Of a stretch of 16,306 nucleotides of DNA, positions 7,973-14,306 are shown one piece after another. How positions within the stretch are numbered: position 1 is the first letter of the stretch; every line of letters starts with the position of its first letter. The DNA is taken from positions 1 through 16,306 of the forward strand of contig DAHZZC010000085.1 of the NCBI GenBank assembly GCA_027435495.1, read 5' to 3'. This DNA is from Planctomycetales bacterium (lineage in GTDB: Bacteria; Planctomycetota; Planctomycetia; Isosphaerales; Isosphaeraceae). Position numbers and translations under genes: made by a program. The notes under the pieces were generated by a model that worked only from the letters and a program-made list of their open reading frames with translations, was not told where the DNA came from and ran no database searches.

Positions 7973-9475
7973 CTATTCCGTTGTGGCCCGGAGGTCTCGG
8001 CGGAGGACCTTGCCCATCGCGTTTCGCGGCAAGTTGGGGACGAAGACGATCGTACCTGGTCGCTGGTAGTCGACCAGTCGTTCGGCCAGGTGGGTGCGAA
8101 TCTGGGTCTCGGTGAGATTCGGGTCGGCGCGGACCACTGCTGCGACGACTCGCTCGCCTCGTCTCGGGTCCGGGACGCCGAAGACGGCCGATTCGTTCAC
8201 GCCTGGGCATTCGTCGATCGCCCGTTCCACCACCTGTGGGTAGACGTTGAACCCATTGGTGATGATCAGATCATTCTTCCGACCGACCAGCGTGAGGAAA
8301 CCCGCCTCGTCGCGGCGGCCGAGGTCGCCGGTGTCGAACCATCCCGAGGCGAACGCTTCTCGGGTGGCGTCGAGCCGTCGCCAGTACTGTCGGAACAGGT
8401 TTGGACCGCGCAGTTGCACCGAGCCGACCTCGCCCGTGGGGGTTGGGGTTCCGTCCTCGCCGACGATCCGCAGCTCGATCCCTTCGAGGGGGAGCCCGAC
8501 CGATCCCGAGGGCCAGGGGCCGTCGAGCGGGAGGCTTGTGATCACGTGCCCCTCGGTCATTCCGTACCGATTGATGACGGGCCGGCCCAGGATCGATTCC
8601 AGCTCTGGGAGGACCTCCGCCCGGATCGGTGCCGAGCCGCACGTGAAGAGGCGGACGCTCGACCAGGATCTGGCCGCCGCGCGGAACTCGGGGCGTTCGA
8701 GAAAGGAATAGTAGAACGTCGGGATCGCCATGAAGACGGTGCCGCGGCCGATCGCGTCGAGGGTCCTGCGCGGGTGGAAACTCTCCTCGATCCGCATCGT
8801 GCAGCCGGTGAGGAGGCTCAGGTTCGCGGCGAAGGAGAGGCCATGGATGTGGAACAGCGGGAGGACGTTCACCAGGACATCGTCGGGCGTGAATCGCCAG
8901 CATCGGCCGAGCGCCCGGAGGCTCGACGCGAGATTCGCCTGGGTGTGGACGACTCCCTTGGGCCGGCCGGTCGTCCCGGACGAGTAGAGCATCAGGCAGG
9001 GGGCGTCGCGAGGGATGTTGAGGTCGGGAGCCTGGCCGTCGGGCGGGTCCCACGCCTCTCGGTCAGCGATCAGGGCGCGTAGCTCGGGCAGGGCCGGCTT
9101 GAGCGCCTCGATCGCCGGCCACTCGTTCTGCCCCGAGACCACCATCCGGGCCCCGCTGTCCTGGAGGTAGTACCGAAGCTCGTCGGGCGTGGAGCGCGGG
9201 TTCAGCGGCAGCGTGACCGCGCCGGCGAACTGGATGCCCAGGTGCGCCGCCAGGCTCGGCCGCTTGTCGGTCGTCACGATCGCGACGCGGTCGCCGGGCG
9301 ACAGACCGAGCCGAATCATCCGGGCCGCGAACCGTTGCGCCTTCGCCTCGACCTCGCCGAATGTCCAGGCATGGTCCTGGTAGACGATCGCCGGATGTCC
9401 CGACCGAGCGGCGAAGGTCGCGCGCAGCTCGTCGAGGAAATGCCCCGACGTCTCGCGGCTCGATGGGATGCTCAT
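7973..9475 (-). CDS. MatB-like acyl-CoA synthetase (malonyl-CoA synthetase-like, ANL superfamily)
   Basis: A 500-residue AMP-forming acid-CoA ligase with all core motifs: ATP-binding loop YSSGTTGRPKG (164-174), YGMTE (304-308), TGD (382-384), GRKNDLIITNGFNVYP (398-413) and the catalytic lysine in PRNAMGK (K489). It activates a carboxylate with ATP, then makes the CoA thioester in the cytosol. Local features recalled from malonyl-CoA synthetases (MatB) are LPLFHIHGL (205-213), IPTFYYSFL (251-259), FTCGSAPI (277-284), GPNLFRQYW (357-365) and the absence of the long insertions of fatty-acid ligases. The length is also right for MatB. A MatC-like carrier gene next door supports a short dicarboxylate, but other short or aryl acids are not excluded. 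I choose ATG 9473-9475 because GAGG sits 7 bases upstream and the fold begins at once; the frame stays open to 9724 without recognisable protein. It ends in TAG. Confidence 0.88.
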   Translation of the reverse strand: MSIPSSRETSGHFLDELRATFAARSGHPAIVYQDHAWTFGEVEAKAQRFAARMIRLGLSPGDRVAIVTTDKRPSLAAHLGIQFAGAVTLPLNPRSTPDELRYYLQDSGARMVVSGQNEWPAIEALKPALPELRALIADREAWDPPDGQAPDLNIPRDAPCLMLYSSGTTGRPKGVVHTQANLASSLRALGRCWRFTPDDVLVNVLPLFHIHGLSFAANLSLLTGCTMRIEESFHPRRTLDAIGRGTVFMAIPTFYYSFLERPEFRAAARSWSSVRLFTCGSAPIRAEVLPELESILGRPVINRYGMTEGHVITSLPLDGPWPSGSVGLPLEGIELRIVGEDGTPTPTGEVGSVQLRGPNLFRQYWRRLDATREAFASGWFDTGDLGRRDEAGFLTLVGRKNDLIITNGFNVYPQVVERAIDECPGVNESAVFGVPDPRRGERVVAAVVRADPNLTETQIRTHLAERLVDYQRPGTIVFVPNLPRNAMGKVLRRDLRATTE

Positions 9476-9523
9476 GACGTCGCCTCGATGGATGCGGTCC
9501 GTGCTCTTGCCTCGCACCGGACC

Positions 9524-9552
9524 ATTGTCGGCCGGATTCCGGGCGCGGTAAA
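9524..9552 (-). promoter_or_regulatory. Candidate sigma70-type promoter for the MatB-like gene
   Basis: On the minus strand TTTACC (9547-9552), a 17-base spacer and GACAAT (9524-9529). Each box matches the E. coli consensus at four of six positions. A start near 9517 would give a leader of about 40 bases before ATG 9475. Weak evidence: housekeeping promoters of this phylum are poorly defined. Confidence 0.28.
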
Positions 9553-9661
9553 GGGCGCTGGCGGTTGGTTCCGGCCGAAGTTTTGGCAAGGATCGGCCAT
9601 CGTCGGCGAACACTCTGTGGCGGGCTCTCGCGGCGCCACCGATCGGCCGCGGGTGGGGGCC

Positions 9662-9690
9662 TTTACCGTGGTGCCACACGGCGTTACGAT
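9662..9690 (+). promoter_or_regulatory. Candidate sigma70-type promoter for the membrane-protein gene
   Basis: TTTACC (9662-9667), a 17-base spacer and TACGAT (9685-9690), each box four of six against consensus. The -35 hexamer is the same as in the divergent candidate. Transcription would begin near 9697, about 90 bases before ATG 9789. Weak evidence only. Confidence 0.27.
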
Positions 9691-9788
9691 GGCCCCGGCA
9701 TGCGGTTCGCAGCACGTTCGCCACGAGACCGAGGTCCGCCGTCGGCGCGACCCTCGCCGAGGACCCTCAGCGCGGAGAATCCCCGATT

Positions 9789-10649
9789 ATGTCCAGCGAC
9801 GCGAAGCCCTCCACACCCATGACCACCGAGCCCATGCCGAAGCATCGCGAGCAGGGCATCCGGATCTTCATGTGGCCGAAGGTGATTTTCCTCTATCCAA
9901 CGGCGATCGTCTCGCTGATCTGCGCCATGGGGATGCAGATCATCGACGATCGCGTCCATGACCCCTCTCGTCCGCTCTCCGAGGCGGTCGACGCCCGCCA
10001 GTTCAAGCAGGCCAACGGTGCCCCCGCGGTGAACGAGAACTCCGAGACGATGGACAAGCTCGACCGGTTCTGGACCCCGCAGAACCTCCTCGGCATGCTC
10101 TTCCTCACGATGCTCGCCTTCAACCTCCTGACGATGGGCCTCGATCTGCCGCGGTTCTCGATCATCGCCGTGATCTTCGGCATCCTGATGGTCACGTTCT
10201 TCCTGCTCTGGCTCGGCTCTCGGTTCGAGCTCGACCTGATGAAGCCGATCCACGCGATGATCTCGCACATCTACGCGGTCGCCAACCGCGGGTTCTATGT
10301 GATGGTCTTCGTCACGCTCTCGCTGGTGTTCCTCGTCATCTGGCTGACCCGATGGCTCGACTACTGGGAGATCCTCCCCAACGAGATCCTCCACCACCAC
10401 GGCCCGCTCAGCGACCTGGAGCGATATCCGACGATGAACCTCAAGTTCGACAAGGAGATCCCGGACGTGCTCGAGTACGTCCTGCTGGGCGCCGGCCGGC
10501 TGGTGCTGCACATCCCGAACGTCTCCAAGGCAATGGTGATGGACAACGTGCTGTTCATCAACCGCAAGGAAGAGGCGCTGAAGCGGGTGATGAGCCGGCT
10601 GGAAGTGCGCGTCACCACCGATTCGGAGGCTGGTGAGGCCGTTCTCTGA
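9789..10649 (+). CDS. Four-helix membrane protein of unknown function
   Basis: 286 residues; I do not recognise a characterised family. A cytosolic-looking N-terminus (1-26) precedes hydrophobic segments at about 32-50, 98-118, 123-142 and 168-188. The loop between the first two (51-97) is polar and includes an Asp/Arg-rich part. The C-terminal soluble part (about 193-275) has a regular, conserved look: LPNEILHHHGPLSDLERYPTMNL, then IPDVLEYVLLGAGRLVLHIP, then DNVLFINRKEEALKRVMSRLEVRV. This reads as a compact alpha/beta domain with a strand-rich middle, ending in a charged helix. The start ATG 9789 has GGAGA ten bases upstream (9774-9778). The gene stands alone: it diverges from the MatB-like gene and converges on the acyltransferase 25 bp away, with no terminator hairpin in the gap. 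A role in the envelope or in membrane attachment of a complex is conceivable but not shown. Confidence 0.83.
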   Translation: MSSDAKPSTPMTTEPMPKHREQGIRIFMWPKVIFLYPTAIVSLICAMGMQIIDDRVHDPSRPLSEAVDARQFKQANGAPAVNENSETMDKLDRFWTPQNLLGMLFLTMLAFNLLTMGLDLPRFSIIAVIFGILMVTFFLLWLGSRFELDLMKPIHAMISHIYAVANRGFYVMVFVTLSLVFLVIWLTRWLDYWEILPNEILHHHGPLSDLERYPTMNLKFDKEIPDVLEYVLLGAGRLVLHIPNVSKAMVMDNVLFINRKEEALKRVMSRLEVRVTTDSEAGEAVL

Positions 10650-10674
10650 TCGATGTTCGACGATTCGTCCGTCG

Positions 10675-11511
10675 TCAGACGCCCGGCGCGGAGTCGATGG
10701 CCCGCGCCGGCGTTGGCGCGCCGGTCCCGACGTGCGGTTTCGGCACCGCGCCAGCGCCGGCGGCGGCGTTGAGCTCGTCGAGAACCGCGCCGTTGAGCGT
10801 CTCCTCGATCTCTCGGAGTCGGCGCGCCACGTAGGCGCCGTCGAGGACCCGGTGGTCGTAGATCAGCTTGACCACCACCTTGTGCGAGGCCGGGTCGATC
10901 GGCCCGTAGGTGAGCGTGGTCGTCAGTGGCGAGATCGGATGCACCTGCTCGGCACCCAGCGAGCCGTAGCTGGATAGTCCGAACGTCCCGAACCGCTTGC
11001 ACCGCTTCTGCCCCGAGACGTTCAGCGTCGCCCACCAGAGCGCCCGACGGATCGGCCGGGGGACGTATCCAAATCGAAGCGCCATCCGGAAGAAGCCGAC
11101 CTTCTCCAGCGTCTCGTTCTTGTACCACTCGACCCAGTGCTGGATCTCGGCGATCGTTTGCTGCTCGGGCGCCCGGAAGAGCCCGACAAAAACCCCCTCC
11201 TCGCCCTGATAGGTCCGCTCGATCGCCAGCGCGCAGTTCATCCAGGGATGTTCGTAGAGCCTCGGCCAGGGGAAGGCCAGGTACGACCGCCTCAAGGGCG
11301 GATTCGCCGCGCCCACCAGGGCATACGCCCTCATGAAGAGCGTGGCCCACGAGGGCCGCGAGGGGTGCCTCGTTCTCGGCCCGACCAGCGCCGAGAGGTC
11401 CATCGTCCGGCTCACCGGCGCCGATGGGATGCGGTGCGCGAAATGCACCAGGTCTCCGATAAACCGTCTGGGGCCGGGCATCGGCAAGTAGCGCCCTCTC
11501 GGCTCGTGCAT
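10675..11511 (-). CDS. Stand-alone E2/CAT-type acyltransferase-like protein
   Basis: 278 residues. The C-terminal half carries the signature of the 2-oxoacid-dehydrogenase E2 / chloramphenicol-acetyltransferase fold: GTFGLSSYGSLGAEQVHPISPLTTTLTYGPID (175-206), then VKLIYDHRVLDGAYVARRLREIEETL (214-239), where DHRVLDG (219-225) supplies the catalytic His-220 and Asp-224. The N-terminal half (1-110) contains an Arg-rich start and ALVGAANPPLRRSYL, which would match the E2 helix-strand region. No lipoyl domain, no E1/E3-binding domain and no neighbouring dehydrogenase genes are present, so it probably does not serve a pyruvate-dehydrogenase complex. It may acylate another molecule from an acyl-CoA or acyl carrier (inference). 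The tail after 244 is Ala/Pro/Gly-rich. ATG 11509-11511 is chosen because GAGGTG (11517-11522) lies 5 bases upstream; the frame remains open 86 codons further without protein-like content. Confidence 0.78.
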   Translation of the reverse strand: MHEPRGRYLPMPGPRRFIGDLVHFAHRIPSAPVSRTMDLSALVGPRTRHPSRPSWATLFMRAYALVGAANPPLRRSYLAFPWPRLYEHPWMNCALAIERTYQGEEGVFVGLFRAPEQQTIAEIQHWVEWYKNETLEKVGFFRMALRFGYVPRPIRRALWWATLNVSGQKRCKRFGTFGLSSYGSLGAEQVHPISPLTTTLTYGPIDPASHKVVVKLIYDHRVLDGAYVARRLREIEETLNGAVLDELNAAAGAGAVPKPHVGTGAPTPARAIDSAPGV

Positions 11512-11795
11512 CCTTGCACCTCGACGAATCGGGACGTGGGAAAATTCCCGGCGTGGGCCCGCGATCCTCTCGACCGCCCGGGTTCGCGGGGATCGAAGGG
11601 TATCGCAAATCGAGGGGGGCGCAAAGGCGAACGTGATCGGTGTGCCGATCTCGCGACCAGATAAGCATTTGGGGCCGATCGTCGGGGCGTTGCGCGGTTG
11701 GTTCGGGGCCGGACCTCGATCGGTGGGCGGGGATGGCTCCCCAGATGGCGGCGCGTATGCCATAATCATCGTGCTTCAGAGAGGGAGACGACCGC
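11512..11795. other. Divergent intergenic region (284 bp)
   Basis: Lies between the E2-like acyltransferase (-) and the ComB-like gene (+). It contains GGGAA-AA-TTCCC (11538-11549), a small interrupted palindrome near the acyltransferase start that could be an operator, and a CATAAT -10-like box (11761-11766) without a matching -35 box. Nothing else is recognisable. The open minus frame crossing it to 11769 looks like the chance result of high GC. Confidence 0.5.
11781..11788 (+). promoter_or_regulatory. Ribosome binding site that fixes a GTG start
   Basis: GAGGGAGA, with its core GGGAG (11783-11787) 8 bases before GTG 11796. The next in-frame ATG (11814) has no comparable site, so the GTG is taken as the start of the ComB-like gene. 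Confidence 0.7.
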
Positions 11796-12608
11796 GTGAC
11801 GACTTCCGCCGAGATGAGCCCGACCAACCGGCCCCGGGTTTTTGTCCACCTGCTGCCGAGTCTGATCCCGCCGGGGAGCCTGAAGGGCGGGGTCGCGGTG
11901 GTGGTGGACGTCCTCCGGGCGACCACGGTGATGACCCACGCCCTCGCCATCGGCTGCGAGGCTGTCATTCCCTGTGCCGAGATCGAGGAGGCGCGCGCCG
12001 CCGCCGTCGGCTTGCCGGAAGGCACGGCGATCCTGGGCGGAGAGCGGGGCGGGCTGCCGATCGAGGGCTTCGACCTCGGCAACTCGCCGGGCGACTACAC
12101 GCGCGAGGTCTGCGAGGGGAAGACCCTCGTGATGACCACGACCAACGGGACGAGGGCGATCCTCGCCTCGCTGGAGGCCGATCGAGTCTACATCGCCAGC
12201 TTTGCCAACCTCTCGGCGACGGTGGAGGAACTGCTGGTCCAGTTCCTCAAGAAGGACCACGGGCACTCGATCCACATTGTTGGCTCGGGGACGGAGGGTT
12301 TCATCAGCCTGGAGGACGCGCTCCTGGCTGGTGCGCTGGCGGCGGGCCTGACCGGCGAGTCGATCCCCGAGCCGGGCGAGGTGGATCCGCTGGGCAACGA
12401 CGAGGCTCGGATCGTCTGGTCGCAGTGGCTTGCGGCCGAGCGGGCCTGTCGGGGACGATCGCTCGGCGAATACCTTCGGCTCGGCCGAGGCGGCCGGAAC
12501 GTGGTCCGGATCGGCCTCGAAAAGGATATCGACGTCGCCGGACAGATCGACCGCTTCCCGATCGTCGCCGAGCTAAGCCGCGACCCGCTACGAATCGTGA
12601 AAGTTTGA
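11796..12608 (+). CDS. comB: ComB-like 2-phosphosulfolactate phosphatase
   Basis: 270 residues, full length for the ComB family. Conserved blocks are VVVDVLRATTVM (35-46), CAEIEEAR (60-67), GGERGGLPIEGFDLGNSP (81-98), TTTNGTRAI (114-122) and VGSGTEGFISLEDALLAGAL (162-181). ComB is a magnesium-dependent phosphatase, described in methanogens, that converts 2-phosphosulfolactate to sulfolactate during coenzyme M synthesis. Homologues are widespread in bacteria that make no coenzyme M, where the role may be sulfolactate formation or dephosphorylation of another small acid. No ComA or ComC gene lies in this window, so the pathway is unresolved. Translation starts at GTG with a good ribosome site. 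The gene is followed 22 bp later by the glycyl-tRNA synthetase, so the two are probably co-transcribed. Confidence 0.86.
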   Translation: MTTSAEMSPTNRPRVFVHLLPSLIPPGSLKGGVAVVVDVLRATTVMTHALAIGCEAVIPCAEIEEARAAAVGLPEGTAILGGERGGLPIEGFDLGNSPGDYTREVCEGKTLVMTTTNGTRAILASLEADRVYIASFANLSATVEELLVQFLKKDHGHSIHIVGSGTEGFISLEDALLAGALAAGLTGESIPEPGEVDPLGNDEARIVWSQWLAAERACRGRSLGEYLRLGRGGRNVVRIGLEKDIDVAGQIDRFPIVAELSRDPLRIVKV

Positions 12609-12630
12609 GAGTCCCGGAAAGGTGACGCGC

Positions 12631-14151
12631 ATGCTCGAAGATATGGACAAGTTGGTCTCGCTCTGCAAGCGCCGGGGGTTCATCTTCCCGTCGAGCGAGG
12701 TCTATGGCGGGATCAACGGCTTCTGGGACTACGGTCCGCTCGGCGTCGAGCTGAAGCGGAACATCAAGGACGCCTGGTGGGCCGACAACGTCCGGATGCG
12801 CGACGACATGGTCGGGCTCGATTGCTCGATCATCATGAACCCGCGCGTCTGGGAAGCCTCCGGCCACGTCGGCGGCTTCTCCGACCCGATGGTCGACTGC
12901 CGGGCGACCAAGGAGCGGTATCGGGCCGATCAGATGTATGTGTTCGCGTACGTCTTCCCGAAGGTGAACCACAAGGGTGAGCCGACCGAGGCGTGGCTTG
13001 CCGGCCTGGGGAGCAGTCCCGAGGAGGCGCTTGAGGGCGTCGAGAAGCGCGCCGCCAAGCTCGCGAAGAAGTTCGGCGAGCCGACCGAGGCGCCGACGAT
13101 CATTCCGTATCTTCAGATCTCGGCCGAGGACCGCGAGAAGGTGATCGGTCCCGCGACCGACGAGCGCGGCACCCTCACCGAGCCCCGCGCCTTCAACCTG
13201 ATGTTCAAGACGTTCGTCGGGGCGCTGGAGAGCGAGTCGAATGTCGCGTACCTGCGGCCCGAGACGGCGCAGGGGATCTTCGCGAACTTCAAGAACGTCG
13301 TCGACACGGGCCGGGTGAAGCTGCCGTTTGGGATCGCGCAGATCGGCAAGAGCTTCCGCAACGAGATCAACCCGCGCAACTTCACGTTCCGGTCGCGCGA
13401 GTTCGAGCAGATGGAGATCGAGTTCTTCTGCCGGCCGGATGAGGCGGCGGAGTGGTACGCCTACTGGCGGACGTCGCGGTTCCAGTGGTACGTCGATCTC
13501 GGGCTGAAGTCGGAGCAGCTCCGGCTCCGCGACCACGACCCGGAGGAATTGGCGTTTTACTCAACGGCGACCGCCGACATTGAGTACACGTTCCCGTTTG
13601 GGACGAGCGAGCTGGAGGGGATCGCGCACCGGGGCGATTACGACCTGAATCAGCACATCAAGTTCAGCGGCAAGGATTTAAGCTACTTTGACGAGGAGAA
13701 GAAGGAGCGATTCGTCCCGCACGTGATCGAGCCCTCGGCCGGCGCCGACCGCGCCACGCTGGCGTTCCTCTGCGAGGCGTACACCGAGGACGAAGTGGGC
13801 GGCGAGGCACGAACTGTGCTGAAGTTTCACCCGAGGATCGCTCCGGTGAAGGCGGCCGTCTTCCCGCTGGTGAAACGCGACGGCATGCCCGAGAAGGCCG
13901 AGGCGATCTATCGCGAGATGAAGCGCCGGTTCAACGTCTTTTATGACGAGAAGGGCGCGATCGGCCGCCGGTATCGCCGACAGGACGAGGCCGGGACGCC
14001 GTTTTGCATCACGGTCGACAGCCAGACCCTCACCGACGGGACGGTCACGTTCCGCGACCGCGACACCTGCCGACAGTGGCGCGTCCCTGGCGAGGGCGCG
14101 GCCCGGGCGCTCGACGATCTGTTGCAGGGCGGGTCGATCCCGGAGGCGTGA
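12631..14151 (+). CDS. glyQS: Glycine--tRNA ligase, homodimeric class II type
   Basis: 506 residues. It attaches glycine to tRNA(Gly) using ATP. The sequence shows the N-terminal catalytic start (LCKRRGFIFPSSEVYGGINGFWDYGP, 11-36), the motif 2 region YLRPETAQGIFANF (207-220) with FGIAQIGKSFRNEI (233-246) and RSREFEQMEIEFFC (254-267), the glycine-site block EGIAHRGDYDL (329-339), and motif 3 IEPSAGADRATLAFL (366-380). The anticodon-binding domain (about 398-500) holds GRRYRRQDEAGTPFCITVD. This is the single-chain alpha2 enzyme of archaea, eukaryotes and part of the bacteria, not the alpha2beta2 form. I start at ATG 12631 because AGG (12620-12622) is 8 bases upstream; GTG 12622 would add three residues (MTR) and leaves less room for a ribosome site. 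No T-box or other leader structure was seen in the 22-bp gap. It ends at TGA 14149-14151. Confidence 0.95.
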   Translation: MLEDMDKLVSLCKRRGFIFPSSEVYGGINGFWDYGPLGVELKRNIKDAWWADNVRMRDDMVGLDCSIIMNPRVWEASGHVGGFSDPMVDCRATKERYRADQMYVFAYVFPKVNHKGEPTEAWLAGLGSSPEEALEGVEKRAAKLAKKFGEPTEAPTIIPYLQISAEDREKVIGPATDERGTLTEPRAFNLMFKTFVGALESESNVAYLRPETAQGIFANFKNVVDTGRVKLPFGIAQIGKSFRNEINPRNFTFRSREFEQMEIEFFCRPDEAAEWYAYWRTSRFQWYVDLGLKSEQLRLRDHDPEELAFYSTATADIEYTFPFGTSELEGIAHRGDYDLNQHIKFSGKDLSYFDEEKKERFVPHVIEPSAGADRATLAFLCEAYTEDEVGGEARTVLKFHPRIAPVKAAVFPLVKRDGMPEKAEAIYREMKRRFNVFYDEKGAIGRRYRRQDEAGTPFCITVDSQTLTDGTVTFRDRDTCRQWRVPGEGAARALDDLLQGGSIPEA

Positions 14152-14177
14152 TACTGGGGCATGGAGGTCGGTCTGAA

Positions 14178-14297
14178 GTAGGTCAGGCTTTCGAGCCTGA
14201 CCCGAGGGACCAACGAGTTTCGATGGGAGGCGCAGGTCCGGCTTTCGACCACCCGATCCCGTCCGCTGGAGCGGTCAGGCTGGAAAGCCCGACCTAC
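14178..14297. repeat. 120-bp terminal-inverted-repeat element with tetraloop hairpins
   Basis: Left end 14178-14202 and right end 14273-14297 are 25-bp inverted repeats matching at 23 positions and beginning GTAGGTC. Each end also folds on itself. The left has the 9-bp stem GGTCAGGCT / AGCCTGACC (14181-14189 with 14194-14202) around TTCG. The right has the same stem with one mismatch (14273-14281 with 14286-14294) around GGAA, a GNRA loop. A shortened third arm, GGTCCGGCTTTCGACC, lies at 14235-14250. There is no open frame of interest. The element fills nearly all of the gap between the glycyl-tRNA synthetase and the next gene and stops 9 bp before that gene's ATG. Similar GTAGGTCAGGCTTTC repeats are, from memory, frequent in planctomycete genomes. 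Confidence 0.88.
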
Positions 14298-14306
14298 CGA
14301 AAACCC

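Larger units (their letters stand above)
9476..9788. other. Divergent intergenic region (313 bp)
   Basis: Separates the minus-strand MatB-like gene from the plus-strand membrane-protein gene. One minus frame is open through most of it (to 9724), but its translation has no recognisable domain, so I treat the region as non-coding. It holds one promoter-like pair per direction and no long inverted repeat that I could find. Confidence 0.55.

Noticed and set aside
9476..9724. Open frame extending the MatB-like ligase by 83 residues
   Set aside because: The added residues are Arg/Pro/Gly-rich with no domain content. A ribosome site precedes ATG 9475, and the 500-residue length fits MatB-type ligases.
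11512..11769. Open frame extending the E2-like protein by 86 residues
   Set aside because: The composition is typical of chance high-GC frames, and GAGGTG sits correctly before ATG 11511.
10361..12082. Minus-strand frame of 573 codons spanning three genes
   Set aside because: It crosses the membrane-protein, acyltransferase and ComB-like genes in non-coding frames and shows Arg/Pro-rich low-complexity content.
12609..12630. T-box or other leader regulating the glycyl-tRNA synthetase
   Set aside because: Only 22 bp separate it from the upstream gene, and no T-box sequence or hairpin is present.
14004..14306. Open frame extending the epimerase-like protein by 101 residues
   Set aside because: It overlaps the end of the glycyl-tRNA synthetase gene in another frame and crosses the repeat element; the TIM-barrel fold starts at MKTCIS.
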